Virus record (IMG/VR): IMGVR_UViG_3300035698_003810
Coordinates: 20,550 to 84,549 of that record
Strand: one strand, 5' to 3'
Length of the DNA stretch: 64,000 bases
DNA from: a virus
In this document: positions 28,568-37,628 of the stretch, piece by piece
Layout: every line of letters begins with the position of its first letter
Position numbering within the stretch: the first letter of the stretch is position 1
Translations under genes and position numbers: made by a program
The notes under the pieces: generated by a model
Database searches by the model: none
The model's input: only the letters and a program-made list of their open reading frames with translations
What the model was told of the DNA's origin: nothing

Positions 28568-28594
28568 AAGGGGAAGAGTCAATCTTCCCTTTTT
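28568..28594 (+). terminator. Rho-independent terminator
   Basis: GGGAAGA at 28571-28577 pairs with TCTTCCC at 28583-28589 around a GTCAA loop, extended by flanking A-T and G-T pairs to about 10 bp and followed by TTTTT. It would end transcription coming from the 26-28 kb genes. Confidence 0.8.
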
Positions 28595-28614
28595 GATTTT
28601 TGAACGGAGTATAA

Positions 28615-29319
28615 ATGATAACTACAAAAGAAAATGATGTAATCGCAATGACAGAAGAATTTTGGTTTGGTCAAGATAAACCACTTGTGTCATGTCTAAT
28701 GTTGACATACAATAGATTTGGCCCATTTAAAAAAGCACTTGAGTGTTTCCTTAAACAAATATATACCAATAAGCAATTAATAATTGTCAATTCTGGTAAT
28801 AAAAGTTATAACAAAAAAGTACATAAACTTGTGACAAGATGTATGTCAGTTTGTAAAATAAAATATATACCACATGCTCCTGTGATGTCCATCGGTGAAT
28901 TAAGAAATTTTGCATTGAAATATTGTGATGGTGAATACGTGATATGTTTTGATGATGATGATATTCATCACCCAATGAGAATAGCACGTCAAATTGATTT
29001 GTGTTTAAAATCAAACATCCAAGGAACAATACTTAAGAATTTTACAGCAAAAATTGGATGGAAAGAACACAAATGTTCTATACTTCATGGGCTTGAGGGT
29101 TCACTACTATTCAAGAATCCAAAAGGTAAGATTCAGTACACTGATATGAATCAAGGTGAGGACACCGATTTTATAAAAAAATTAAGAGATAATGAGTACA
29201 ATATTGCTGTGATTGATGAAGATTTTGACACGTATAAATATATACATCACAGAACAAATACCGTGAGCAAAAAACACTTCAAAAATATGATTGAATTAAA
29301 TGTTCCTGTACGAAGATAA
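28615..29319 (+). CDS. Family-2-like glycosyltransferase
   Basis: 234 residues. VSCLMLTYNR (25-34) opens a GT2 nucleotide-sugar-binding fold. LRNFALKYCDGEYVICFDDD (97-116) carries the DDDD acidic cluster at 113-116. HHPMRI follows, with ED at about 183 in QGEDTDF as the likely catalytic acid. It is short for the family and lacks membrane segments, so it is probably soluble. It is the first gene of the sugar-transfer island and is followed by a sigma-70-like promoter. Confidence 0.8.
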   Translation: MITTKENDVIAMTEEFWFGQDKPLVSCLMLTYNRFGPFKKALECFLKQIYTNKQLIIVNSGNKSYNKKVHKLVTRCMSVCKIKYIPHAPVMSIGELRNFALKYCDGEYVICFDDDDIHHPMRIARQIDLCLKSNIQGTILKNFTAKIGWKEHKCSILHGLEGSLLFKNPKGKIQYTDMNQGEDTDFIKKLRDNEYNIAVIDEDFDTYKYIHHRTNTVSKKHFKNMIELNVPVRR

Positions 29320-29322
29320 TTA

Positions 29323-29351
29323 TTGACTTTTGAATAAGAATTTATTATATT
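29323..29351 (+). promoter_or_regulatory. Sigma-70-like promoter
   Basis: TTGACT (29323-29328), a spacer of 17 bases, then TATATT (29346-29351), 39 bases before the start of the 1097-residue glycosyltransferase gene. The same layout occurs at 43383, 51256 and 59386. Confidence 0.75.
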
Positions 29352-29389
29352 GTTATAGTATATTATTAGCATATTGAATGGAGGTAAAA

Positions 29390-32300
29390 TTGAAAAAGAT
29401 TGTAGTTTACACAGCGATTTTTGGGGCATATGATTCCCAATTAGTTGAGGTTGAATTTGACCGTGAAAAATTTGACTTTATTTGTTTTACAAACCAGAAG
29501 AGATTGAAGTCTAATAGTTGGGATATTAGAGTTGTTGAAGACCCTGTACCCAATGATAATCCCCGCAGTTCTTACTACTTTAAAACTAATCCTCATGATG
29601 TGTGGGAAGACCAATATGACATGTCTATTTGGATGGATTCATCTTGTAACAGAATAGATACATATAAGTTATATGAGATGGTTGAAAAATTTGATAAATT
29701 AGGCACTGCCCTTTACATCGAGAAACATCCCGGAAGAACATGTATCTATAAAGAACTCGAAGCAAACATTCATTTCAAAAAAGATGATGAAGCTGCTATG
29801 AGAGCACATGTTGAATCATATCGTAAAGAGGGTATGCCTAAAGATTTTGGTATGGTTGAAACTGGTTTACAACTTCGTAAACATAATGCACCGGACGTTA
29901 TTGAATTTCAAGAAATGCTTTGGGATGAGATGATGACCAAGACTCGTAGAGACCAATTATCATGGACATATTGTCAATGGAAATTGGGGTTTACTAATTT
30001 TTCTTTCTTTACGTTTCAAGAAAAGATTGATGTGCTTTGGTTCCAAGACCATCCACATAAAGTTAATCACACAGAAAAGGTTTTATTAATTGGGCCTTGG
30101 TATGGAGAGGAAAAGTACGAGCAACAATGGTCTGATTATGCAAATGGCTTTGTTGGTATGTCTCCGTTTGATACAGTCATCGTGGGATGTAGACCGGGAA
30201 GAAAAGATATTTATAAAGACATTGGGCCGGATAGATTTCTTTATGCAGACCCTGAAGGTGAAAAGAAATTAAATTTACTTAATGGTAGCCTTCCAAGATT
30301 TAATGTTAAGTCAACAGGTGAAAAAGAAATCACACAATTAAATCCTAAAGATGAACTTTTTAATAGATTTAAATTGTATGGTGGTTCTGTTCATTTTAAA
30401 ATTCATATCATTGGATGGAAAGCTGGAAGATATATTGAGAGGGCATTGAAATCTTTACTTAGCCAGAATCATAAAAATTGGCAAGCACAGATTGTATTAG
30501 ACCCGGATGATACAAATGAAACATATGAAATTGCAAAACAATATGAATCAGATAAGATAAAGGTTCATCTTAACAAAGAGAGACAAGGTCCAACTCAGAA
30601 CCACATTGACTGTGTTGCAATGATGAAACCTAATGATGATGATGTCTGTGTTACATTAGATGCAGATGATTGGTTTGCACATGATTACGCATTGACAGTA
30701 ATAGAAAATGAATATTTAAAAGACCCGAAAACATTAATCACACACGGTAGTTGGATTGACTATCCGAAACCGGGTTCATTACAACCGAACAATTCACAAC
30801 CATATTCACCAACTGAATTTGATAATATAAGAAAAACAATTTTCAAAGCCTCTCATGTTAGAACAGTAAAGTATAAAATTTGGAAACATATCACAAAAGA
30901 TTATTTAACACACTCAGAAACTGGTAAATATTATGATAGTTGTGGTGATGTTGCTATTATGTTTACGGCATTAGAGATGGCGGGTTATGATAGAGTTAAA
31001 TTTATTCCTGACATTCTTTATGTTTACAATAGAGAAACTGGTATGAATGAAGATAAGGTATCCCAATCACAACAGTCTAATATGATGGATATCATGAATA
31101 AGAAACCACACACATTATATAAAGAAACAGTTGATGATGGAATTGATTCTATTGTGTTTAGTAAAGACCGTGCATGTCAGCTTGATGCATTTTTAAGAAG
31201 TATGAAAGAACACCATAATAATTTAGATGAATGTAGTGTAACAATTCTTTATACATATTCTAATGATGAATTTAAAAGTGGGTATGATTTACTTATTAAA
31301 AAATTCCCTGAGTTTTCATTTGTAAAAGAAGACAATTTTAAAAGTGATTTGATAAATATATTTGCCAACGGTGTTCATGAGTATGTTCAATTTTTTGTTG
31401 ATGATAATGTATGGAAAAATGATTTTAGTTTTGATGATGTTGAATTCGATATGTTTAAAATGAATGATAATATATTATCATTATCATTAAGACTGTATAA
31501 GGGAATAACATATTGTCATCCAATGAATAAAGAAACAACACCACCATCGAATTTAAATAGCTTGAATAAATATAATATAAATGTGTGGGATTGGAATGGT
31601 GCAGATGGGGATTGGGGTTATCCAATGTCAGTTGATGGTAATATTTTTAGAAAGAAAAATATTGAATTATATGTAAATAGTTTTATGTATAATAATCCAA
31701 ATACATTTGAAGCTACTATGGCTTCAAGTCCTCCGGTAACATTTTCAAAGATGATTTGTTATTCTGATTCAAAGATTTTAAATATCCCAATGAATAGAGT
31801 TCAAAACACATTTCAAAATCCGTGTGGTGATGTTGATACAAAGATGTTGAATGATAAATTACTGTCTGGTGAAGTTATAAATATTAGTAAAGTTGATGGT
31901 TTTCAAAACTCAGCATGTCATCAAGAAATTGAATTGGACTTTATGAAAAATGTTAAATTAGTTATTAGACAGCCTTGGGGTGGTCTTGGAGATAATCTTC
32001 AGTTCTCAACTCTACCGGAAATGTTTTATAAAAAATATGGTATGAAGTGTGTATATATTCATAATGATAATGCATATAGAAATCCTGAGATTAAACAATT
32101 GGTTTGGGATATGAATCCATACATTGCCGGATTTACTTCTGATAACGATGGTGTGATTGACCTTAAAGCTGATAATGACCTTGATGGATTTTGGACGGAG
32201 AAAATTGAATCTCATTATGGAGTAGAGCCAACAAACAAATCACCTAAGATTTATTATGAATATGATGAATCAAAGAAAGAACAATTTAAAGATAAAGTGG

Positions 32301-32683
32301 TTATTGATGTTTCATTTGATTCTCGTAATAGTTCAATGACATCTGATACAGTTCGCAATAACATATTAAAATTTTTCTCAGAATTTAAAACAGACAAAGA
32401 AGTGTATTTAATTAAATTTGGTGAACAGGTTTCTTATTCTGAATTTGATATTATAAGTCATATTAATTGTCCTAATGTCAAAGAGTATAAAGTAAAAGAT
32501 ATATATGATTATTGTGATTTGATGAAGTACTGTGATACACTGATTTGTACATTCTCTGGACAAGCGGTACTTGCATCTGCTGTTAAAGGTGATAGTGAGA
32601 CACCAAGGATTGTTACGTTCCCACGGGATGATTGTTATAATGGTAAATTGTACATTTTTAATAATGCCGAATATATAGTTTAA
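29390..32683 (+). CDS. Four-module glycosyltransferase (about 1097 aa)
   Basis: The TTG at 29390 sits five bases after GGAGG; the ATG at 29378 overlaps that site and is less likely. Module 1 (about 1-215, KKIVVYTAIFGAYDSQL) resembles the DUF616/TOD1-type sugar transferases. Module 2 (about 335-560) is GT2-like with DADD at 424-427. Module 3 (about 585-790, IVFSKDRACQLDAFL, then FFVDDN) is another GT-A-like unit. Module 4 (about 854-1097, RQPWGGLGDNLQFSTLPEM) is GT-B-like, as in heptosyltransferases. It could build a short glycan by itself, and no membrane segment is seen. Transcribed from its own promoter. Confidence 0.75.
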   Translation: MKKIVVYTAIFGAYDSQLVEVEFDREKFDFICFTNQKRLKSNSWDIRVVEDPVPNDNPRSSYYFKTNPHDVWEDQYDMSIWMDSSCNRIDTYKLYEMVEKFDKLGTALYIEKHPGRTCIYKELEANIHFKKDDEAAMRAHVESYRKEGMPKDFGMVETGLQLRKHNAPDVIEFQEMLWDEMMTKTRRDQLSWTYCQWKLGFTNFSFFTFQEKIDVLWFQDHPHKVNHTEKVLLIGPWYGEEKYEQQWSDYANGFVGMSPFDTVIVGCRPGRKDIYKDIGPDRFLYADPEGEKKLNLLNGSLPRFNVKSTGEKEITQLNPKDELFNRFKLYGGSVHFKIHIIGWKAGRYIERALKSLLSQNHKNWQAQIVLDPDDTNETYEIAKQYESDKIKVHLNKERQGPTQNHIDCVAMMKPNDDDVCVTLDADDWFAHDYALTVIENEYLKDPKTLITHGSWIDYPKPGSLQPNNSQPYSPTEFDNIRKTIFKASHVRTVKYKIWKHITKDYLTHSETGKYYDSCGDVAIMFTALEMAGYDRVKFIPDILYVYNRETGMNEDKVSQSQQSNMMDIMNKKPHTLYKETVDDGIDSIVFSKDRACQLDAFLRSMKEHHNNLDECSVTILYTYSNDEFKSGYDLLIKKFPEFSFVKEDNFKSDLINIFANGVHEYVQFFVDDNVWKNDFSFDDVEFDMFKMNDNILSLSLRLYKGITYCHPMNKETTPPSNLNSLNKYNINVWDWNGADGDWGYPMSVDGNIFRKKNIELYVNSFMYNNPNTFEATMASSPPVTFSKMICYSDSKILNIPMNRVQNTFQNPCGDVDTKMLNDKLLSGEVINISKVDGFQNSACHQEIELDFMKNVKLVIRQPWGGLGDNLQFSTLPEMFYKKYGMKCVYIHNDNAYRNPEIKQLVWDMNPYIAGFTSDNDGVIDLKADNDLDGFWTEKIESHYGVEPTNKSPKIYYEYDESKKEQFKDKVVIDVSFDSRNSSMTSDTVRNNILKFFSEFKTDKEVYLIKFGEQVSYSEFDIISHINCPNVKEYKVKDIYDYCDLMKYCDTLICTFSGQAVLASAVKGDSETPRIVTFPRDDCYNGKLYIFNNAEYIV

Positions 32684-32694
32684 CGAGAGGTGTA

Positions 32695-33204
32695 ATGGAT
32701 TTATTAGGTTATAAAGGCAGAACATACCCCAAGTTTCAAGAACAGGGGTATGCTTCACAGTTCGCAATTCCCTTTGCAAAGCACTTTTGTAAAGGTATTG
32801 GGTATGACATAGGTTGTCATAAAATAGAATGGTCATTTCCGGGGTCAATTCCTGTAGATTTAATTTTGGATAATAATGAATATGATGCATTTAATTTGCC
32901 GGAAGAGCAGGTAGATTATATTTATTCAAGCCATTGTCTTGAACATTTGGATTCATGGGTTAATGCTATTGACTATTGGAAAACTAAATTAAAAGATGGT
33001 GGTATTTTGTTTCTTTATCTTCCACATTATAATCAAGAATATTGGAGACCGTGGAATAATAAAAAACATAAACATGTAATGACATCGGAAGGTGTTGTTG
33101 ATTTTATAATAGACAGAAGATTTATTCACACATTTAATAGTGAACGGGATTTAAATGATTCGTTTATGGTTGTATGTGAAAGGAGTTATGAAAATGAGTA
33201 TTGA
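32695..33204 (+). CDS. SAM-dependent methyltransferase-like protein
   Basis: 169 residues. GYDIGCHKIEW (36-46) stands where motif I of class I methyltransferases would be, and VDYIYSSHCLEHL (73-85) matches motif IV of type-11 enzymes. KLKDGGILFLYLPHY follows as motif V/VI. The protein is short and the glycine motif is degenerate, so weak or altered activity is possible. In sugar clusters such enzymes usually methylate sugars. Its end overlaps the next gene. Confidence 0.7.
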   Translation: MDLLGYKGRTYPKFQEQGYASQFAIPFAKHFCKGIGYDIGCHKIEWSFPGSIPVDLILDNNEYDAFNLPEEQVDYIYSSHCLEHLDSWVNAIDYWKTKLKDGGILFLYLPHYNQEYWRPWNNKKHKHVMTSEGVVDFIIDRRFIHTFNSERDLNDSFMVVCERSYENEY

Positions 33205-33946
33205 TATTTTTATTACGTGTGCAAAAAAAGATTACATTAAATTACCATATTGTATTGCTTCAATTGAAAGAAACATAGCTGATATTGATGAAATTCATAT
33301 TGCATCACCCACTGAAATTAAAATCGATGGTGTGATTTGGCATAATGAAAATGATATTTTGCATGTTGATAAAACAAAAATAAAACACAGACCAAATTGG
33401 GTGTTTCAACAATTGATAAAATTATTTCAAACCGTAACTAAAAACGATTTCTATTTGACTATTGATTCTGATACTATAATTAATAGACCATTGAAATTGT
33501 TTACTGATGAAGGTAAGCCAATTTTATATGCCGGGATTCAACAATACCATGCCCCATATTTTAAATTTATGAAAGAAGTTTTTAATTTGGATAAAGTTAT
33601 CAAAGAATCTTTTATTACAGATATGAATTTTTTTAATAGAAATATAATAAATGAAATGCTCGTTAATAACAATTATACAGTTGAATCATTTTTAGAAAAA
33701 TTATATGAAGTAACAAAACCAAGCGAATGTTATATTGGTGAGCCGGAACTGTATGGTAATTATGTTGTGGAACATCATATGGATATGTATACGATTAGAC
33801 AATTGAAAATGAAAATGTCTGGTAAAGAAATTAATAATGCTAATGATGTAGTTTGGTGTAATCAAGAAATTGAAACTGGTATTAAAGTTATGAAAAATCT
33901 TGATTATGATACATTCTCTATGCACTCATGGGTATTGGGGGATTAA
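33194..33946 (+). CDS. Glycosyltransferase-like protein (250 aa)
   Basis: The ATG at 33194 has AGGAG eight bases upstream; an ATG at 33188 is also possible. SIDIFITCAKKDYIKLPYCI begins a GT-A-like fold. YLTIDSDTIINRPLKLF carries the DSD metal motif, and EPELYGNYV resembles an acceptor-site segment. It looks like the DUF6492 type of phage and bacterial polysaccharide glycosyltransferases. It follows the methyltransferase with overlap and abuts the next gene. Confidence 0.7.
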   Translation: MSIDIFITCAKKDYIKLPYCIASIERNIADIDEIHIASPTEIKIDGVIWHNENDILHVDKTKIKHRPNWVFQQLIKLFQTVTKNDFYLTIDSDTIINRPLKLFTDEGKPILYAGIQQYHAPYFKFMKEVFNLDKVIKESFITDMNFFNRNIINEMLVNNNYTVESFLEKLYEVTKPSECYIGEPELYGNYVVEHHMDMYTIRQLKMKMSGKEINNANDVVWCNQEIETGIKVMKNLDYDTFSMHSWVLGD

Positions 33947-34801
33947 ATGAATTTAGTTTTAATACACATTGGTGATACGTTGCCTTCGTATGTTAGTGAT
34001 ACAATAGAACAGGCAAGAAAGTTTTATGATGGTGATTTGTATTTTGTAAAATCTAAAGATTGTAAAATTTCACATTGGGATAATATCATAGAGATTGATT
34101 ATGAATCATTACTTGACCATCCGAGAGTAAAACAGTTTAAAGATATTTCTACACTAAAAGGTTTTTGGGGTGTGACGTGTGAACGATTTATTATATTAGA
34201 AGCCTTGATGGAAAAATTAAATTTGGATACAGTTTTTCATATTGAAAATGATGTTACTATTTACAATGACCCGAATAATTTGTTGCCATATGTTTCATCA
34301 TTTTGTAAAGACGCGGTTGTTGTGAATCCTACTGGCCCTGAGATATCAACCGGGGCATTTGTATACGTTGATAATTTGAAAGCAATATCATTTGTAAATG
34401 AAAAATTTATTGAATTATTAAAAAACCCACAAGGGATATTAAATCGTTTGACTGAAAAGTTTATAAGTGAAATGAAATTATTAAATATTCTTCAAACGGA
34501 TTATCCAGATAAAGTAAAACATTTTCCTATATTACCACACACAGATGATTACATTGATTTGATTTTTGATTGTGCAACATGGGGTCAATTACTTGGTGGA
34601 ACACCTAATGGTGAGGTTGGTGCAGACCAACTTCAACATCATTGGATTGGTAAAGAAATGTACCCTGAAAGAAAATATAAATACTTGTGGGAAAATGATG
34701 AGAAAGGAAGACGTTGTATTTTTATTGTTGATAAATCGGGAAATAAATATAAGTTAAATAATTTACACGTTCATAGTAAACGTGTGAGGGAGTTTATGTA
34801 A
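33947..34801 (+). CDS. Glycosyltransferase-like protein (284 aa)
   Basis: It opens NLVLIHIGDTLPSYVSDTIE. FHIENDVTIYND (about 98-109) holds an END acidic motif in the place of DxD. PTGPEISTGAFVYVDN follows. LGGTPNGEVGADQLQHHWIG near 215-234 looks like an acceptor-binding loop. The layout is that of a GT-A enzyme with a relaxed metal motif. It directly joins the preceding glycosyltransferase, so the two may work in sequence. Confidence 0.6.
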   Translation: MNLVLIHIGDTLPSYVSDTIEQARKFYDGDLYFVKSKDCKISHWDNIIEIDYESLLDHPRVKQFKDISTLKGFWGVTCERFIILEALMEKLNLDTVFHIENDVTIYNDPNNLLPYVSSFCKDAVVVNPTGPEISTGAFVYVDNLKAISFVNEKFIELLKNPQGILNRLTEKFISEMKLLNILQTDYPDKVKHFPILPHTDDYIDLIFDCATWGQLLGGTPNGEVGADQLQHHWIGKEMYPERKYKYLWENDEKGRRCIFIVDKSGNKYKLNNLHVHSKRVREFM

Positions 34802-34802
34802 G

Positions 34803-36158
34803 GTGAATAGCATATGTTTGATTAATCCTCCATCACCATTTTTAATTGATGAGAAGGTATTTGTTTCAATTGGTATTTTAAGAGTAGCAACGTCATTAAT
34901 AGACCATTTGTATAATGCTGATATTTTAGATTTAGCGGGTATTAAAGATTGGAAAGATAAAATTGATAATATTATTTATAAATATGATATTGTTGGTATT
35001 TCATCAACTACTCCACAAATTCCTATAGTGACAAAGATTGCCGAATATATTAAATCCAAACATAATAAACAAGTTGTGTTAGGTGGCCCACATGCAACGG
35101 TTGTTCTTGGTGCATATAAAGAGAATCCGACAGGACGTGCGTTATTAGAACTCGATAGATTACAGAGGATATTCGATTATATAGTTTGTGGTGATGGTGA
35201 ATTCGTAATTTTAGATATAATGAGAGGACACAAGACAGGGATATTGGATAGTGAAACTAATCCTGATTGGTACTTGACAAATGAAAAATATGATTCATTA
35301 TCGGTTCCTATTCGTAGTTTAATTGATATAGATTCATATCATTATAAAATTGATGGCGTTAAATCTACTAATTTGATATGTCAAATGGGATGCCCGTTTG
35401 GATGTAATTTTTGTGGTGGAAGAAAATCTAAAACATTTAGACAAATAAGAACACGAAGTATTCCATTAGTTATTAAAGAAATAGATTATCTCTACCGTGG
35501 TTGGGGGTATACAGGATTTATGTTTTATGATGATGAATTGAATGTTAATGGAAAATTATTTCTTAATTTTTTAGATGAATTGATTAAATATCAAAATAAC
35601 AACAATGTTAATTTTAATTTAAGAGGATTCACACGTGCGGATTTATTGACACAAGAGCAAGCAGATAAAATGTATGAAGCAGGGTTTAAATGGCTTCTTA
35701 CTGGTTTTGAATCCGGTTCAGATAGAATGTTGTTAAATATGAATAAGAGAAATACCGTTGAAGATAATACAAATGCTTGTATGACTGCCAGATTTGCAGG
35801 ACTTAAAGTAAAGGCATTGATGTCTATTGGTCACCCGGGTGAGTCAAGTGAAACAATAAAAGAAACTAAAGATTGGGTTAAGATGGTTAAACCAGATGAT
35901 GTTGATGTTACAATAATATCAACATATCCCGGTACACCATATTATGATGATGTAACATGGGATGAAAATAAAAAGGTATGGAAATATATTAGTCCTAAAA
36001 CTGGAGATATTTTGTATTCTTTGGATGTAAATTATACAAAGGATTCTGTATTCTATAAGAGTGACCCGGACAGTTATGAATCTTTTGTCTTTACTGATAA
36101 TTTGTCATGTCAAGATTTAGTTGACGAAAGAAGGCAGTTGGAGAGGGAATTAAAATGA
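34803..36158 (+). CDS. B12-binding-type radical SAM protein
   Basis: 451 residues with a GTG start. Residues about 1-140 form a Rossmann-like cobalamin-binding-type domain (YDIVGISSTTPQIP, GGPHAT at 94-99), without the DxHxxG histidine. The radical SAM core follows, with Cys197, Cys201 and Cys204 (CPFGCNFC) to hold the 4Fe-4S cluster. FYDDELNVN and FESGSDRML are typical later motifs. Such enzymes methylate or rearrange unreactive carbons, often in sugar, lipid or peptide natural products. It is rare in phages and sits amid glycosyltransferases, so a sugar or lipid substrate is likely. Confidence 0.85.
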   Translation: MNSICLINPPSPFLIDEKVFVSIGILRVATSLIDHLYNADILDLAGIKDWKDKIDNIIYKYDIVGISSTTPQIPIVTKIAEYIKSKHNKQVVLGGPHATVVLGAYKENPTGRALLELDRLQRIFDYIVCGDGEFVILDIMRGHKTGILDSETNPDWYLTNEKYDSLSVPIRSLIDIDSYHYKIDGVKSTNLICQMGCPFGCNFCGGRKSKTFRQIRTRSIPLVIKEIDYLYRGWGYTGFMFYDDELNVNGKLFLNFLDELIKYQNNNNVNFNLRGFTRADLLTQEQADKMYEAGFKWLLTGFESGSDRMLLNMNKRNTVEDNTNACMTARFAGLKVKALMSIGHPGESSETIKETKDWVKMVKPDDVDVTIISTYPGTPYYDDVTWDENKKVWKYISPKTGDILYSLDVNYTKDSVFYKSDPDSYESFVFTDNLSCQDLVDERRQLERELK

Positions 36159-36979
36159 ATAAAGATTGGGTAAAGTCATTTAGTCGAGATGATTTTGTTG
36201 ATGGAGATGGGTTTGAAAATATTGCAAAAGACTTAGGAATAACATACACAGAAAGTCATAATTTAAAACATGTAATAGATAATGAAATTATTTTATCTCA
36301 TAATGGGGATGCATGTGTATTGCCAGAGGGTGTTAATATAATAAGAACAGGCGAATCAAGAGTTGGTATTGATTTTAATTGGTTAAATATTCCTGAAAAA
36401 TTAAAAGTATTATTCTCATTAAATGTTGACGTTAAGGATGATAGAATATATTATTTGCCAGTTGGGTTAGAAAGAAAACGGTGGAATCCCCAACAGAAAA
36501 AGCAGGAAAATTTATTCAATATGATGAATACAGATATCGAACCATCTAAATTGGTTTATTTGAATATAGCAGCGGGGACAAATATACAATCAAGACCTAA
36601 ATTAATTGAAGTAATGAAAGATAAATCTTGGTGTACAAATGATAATCGTGGTAATGGTTCTGATTATATGAATTTTATAACTAATATAAAAGAACACAAA
36701 TTTGTATTTTCACCTGATGGTAATTCATTAGAAGGTCATAGAACATGGGAAACATTATATTTGGGTAGAATACCAATCATAGAACGTCATGTGTTTACGG
36801 AATATTTTGCTGAACGCTTACCGTTACTTATTGTTGATAATTGGGAAGATGTTACTGAAGAATTTCTTAATGATAAATATAATGAAATGATAAATAAAGA
36901 GTGGGATTGGGATTTGTTAAAAAATTCATATTGGAAAACATATATAAGCGGAGTTATTGATAATGTTAAACAAAAATAG
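36155..36979 (+). CDS. Exostosin/GT47-like glycosyltransferase, copy 1
   Basis: 274 residues. The C-terminal half (FSPDGNSLEGHRTWETLYLG, then IPIIERHV and LLIVDNWEDVT) matches the nucleotide-sugar site of exostosin-type GT-B enzymes: a 'GN-x-x-x-x-HR-x-WE' stretch and a following P-I-x-E/x. It starts inside the stop of the radical SAM gene. The protein at 37628 is a clear paralogue, sharing DGDGFENIAK and the same C-terminal motifs. Confidence 0.75.
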   Translation: MNKDWVKSFSRDDFVDGDGFENIAKDLGITYTESHNLKHVIDNEIILSHNGDACVLPEGVNIIRTGESRVGIDFNWLNIPEKLKVLFSLNVDVKDDRIYYLPVGLERKRWNPQQKKQENLFNMMNTDIEPSKLVYLNIAAGTNIQSRPKLIEVMKDKSWCTNDNRGNGSDYMNFITNIKEHKFVFSPDGNSLEGHRTWETLYLGRIPIIERHVFTEYFAERLPLLIVDNWEDVTEEFLNDKYNEMINKEWDWDLLKNSYWKTYISGVIDNVKQK

Positions 36980-37628
36980 TATTGACGAAATTTATAAAAA
37001 ACTCGATATTCCTAAATATGATAAACCACTATTAGAATATAATAATGGTAATTGGAAATGGGAGAATAAAGATTTCTCAAGAGTACCAACTTTAATTGAA
37101 TTTAGAAAAATGGTTGATGAATTAAAATTATCATCTGAAAAAATGTTAGTTATAAATGGTACAGGAGACCCCGAATTAGAATTCATTCCAACTAAAGAAG
37201 TTAAACATGGTGTTTATATTCATGAACCGGAATTGTATGATTTGCATACAATGGATTTGGATGAAAAGGATTATGATTTTTTAATGTGTAATCAAACATT
37301 AGAACATGTTTATAATCCTTTTGTTGCATTAAAAACTATGAATAAACATTTGAGGATGGGTGGCTATTGCTACATTACAGTTCCTTGTAATAATATTCCT
37401 CATGATACACCGATGCATTTTTATACAGGATTTACAGCCGTTGGATTAGGAACCTTTTTTGTTGAAGGAGGATTTGAAATTATTAAGTTAGGACAATGGG
37501 GAAATTATAAGGCAGTTGAAACTATGTTTACAGATGATTGGGCAGACTATAGAAAATCAAGTTGGAATAATGAAGAGAAATGTCCCATAACAAGTTGGTG
37601 TTTAGGAAGAAAAATTGAGGAGGTATAA
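36963..37628 (+). CDS. SAM-dependent methyltransferase-like protein (221 aa)
   Basis: The ATG at 36963 has GGAG nine bases upstream. MLVINGTGDPELEFIP stands as a degenerate motif I. YDFLMCNQTLEHVYNPFVAL (about 103-122) is a clear motif IV of type-11 methyltransferases, and KHLRMGGYCYITVPCNNIPH is the post-motif strand. It lies between two paralogous glycosyltransferase genes and overlaps both, so all three should be co-translated. Likely a sugar methyltransferase. Confidence 0.7.
   Translation: MLNKNSIDEIYKKLDIPKYDKPLLEYNNGNWKWENKDFSRVPTLIEFRKMVDELKLSSEKMLVINGTGDPELEFIPTKEVKHGVYIHEPELYDLHTMDLDEKDYDFLMCNQTLEHVYNPFVALKTMNKHLRMGGYCYITVPCNNIPHDTPMHFYTGFTAVGLGTFFVEGGFEIIKLGQWGNYKAVETMFTDDWADYRKSSWNNEEKCPITSWCLGRKIEEV

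Noticed and set aside
29233-29240. TATAAATA inside the GT2 gene
   Set aside because: Within coding sequence of an AT-rich genome, where the octamer is expected by chance; 150 bases from the next start, which has its own sigma-70-like promoter.
34676-34683. TATAAATA inside a glycosyltransferase gene, 120 bases before the radical SAM gene
   Set aside because: Could be used, but nothing separates it from chance occurrence in coding sequence.
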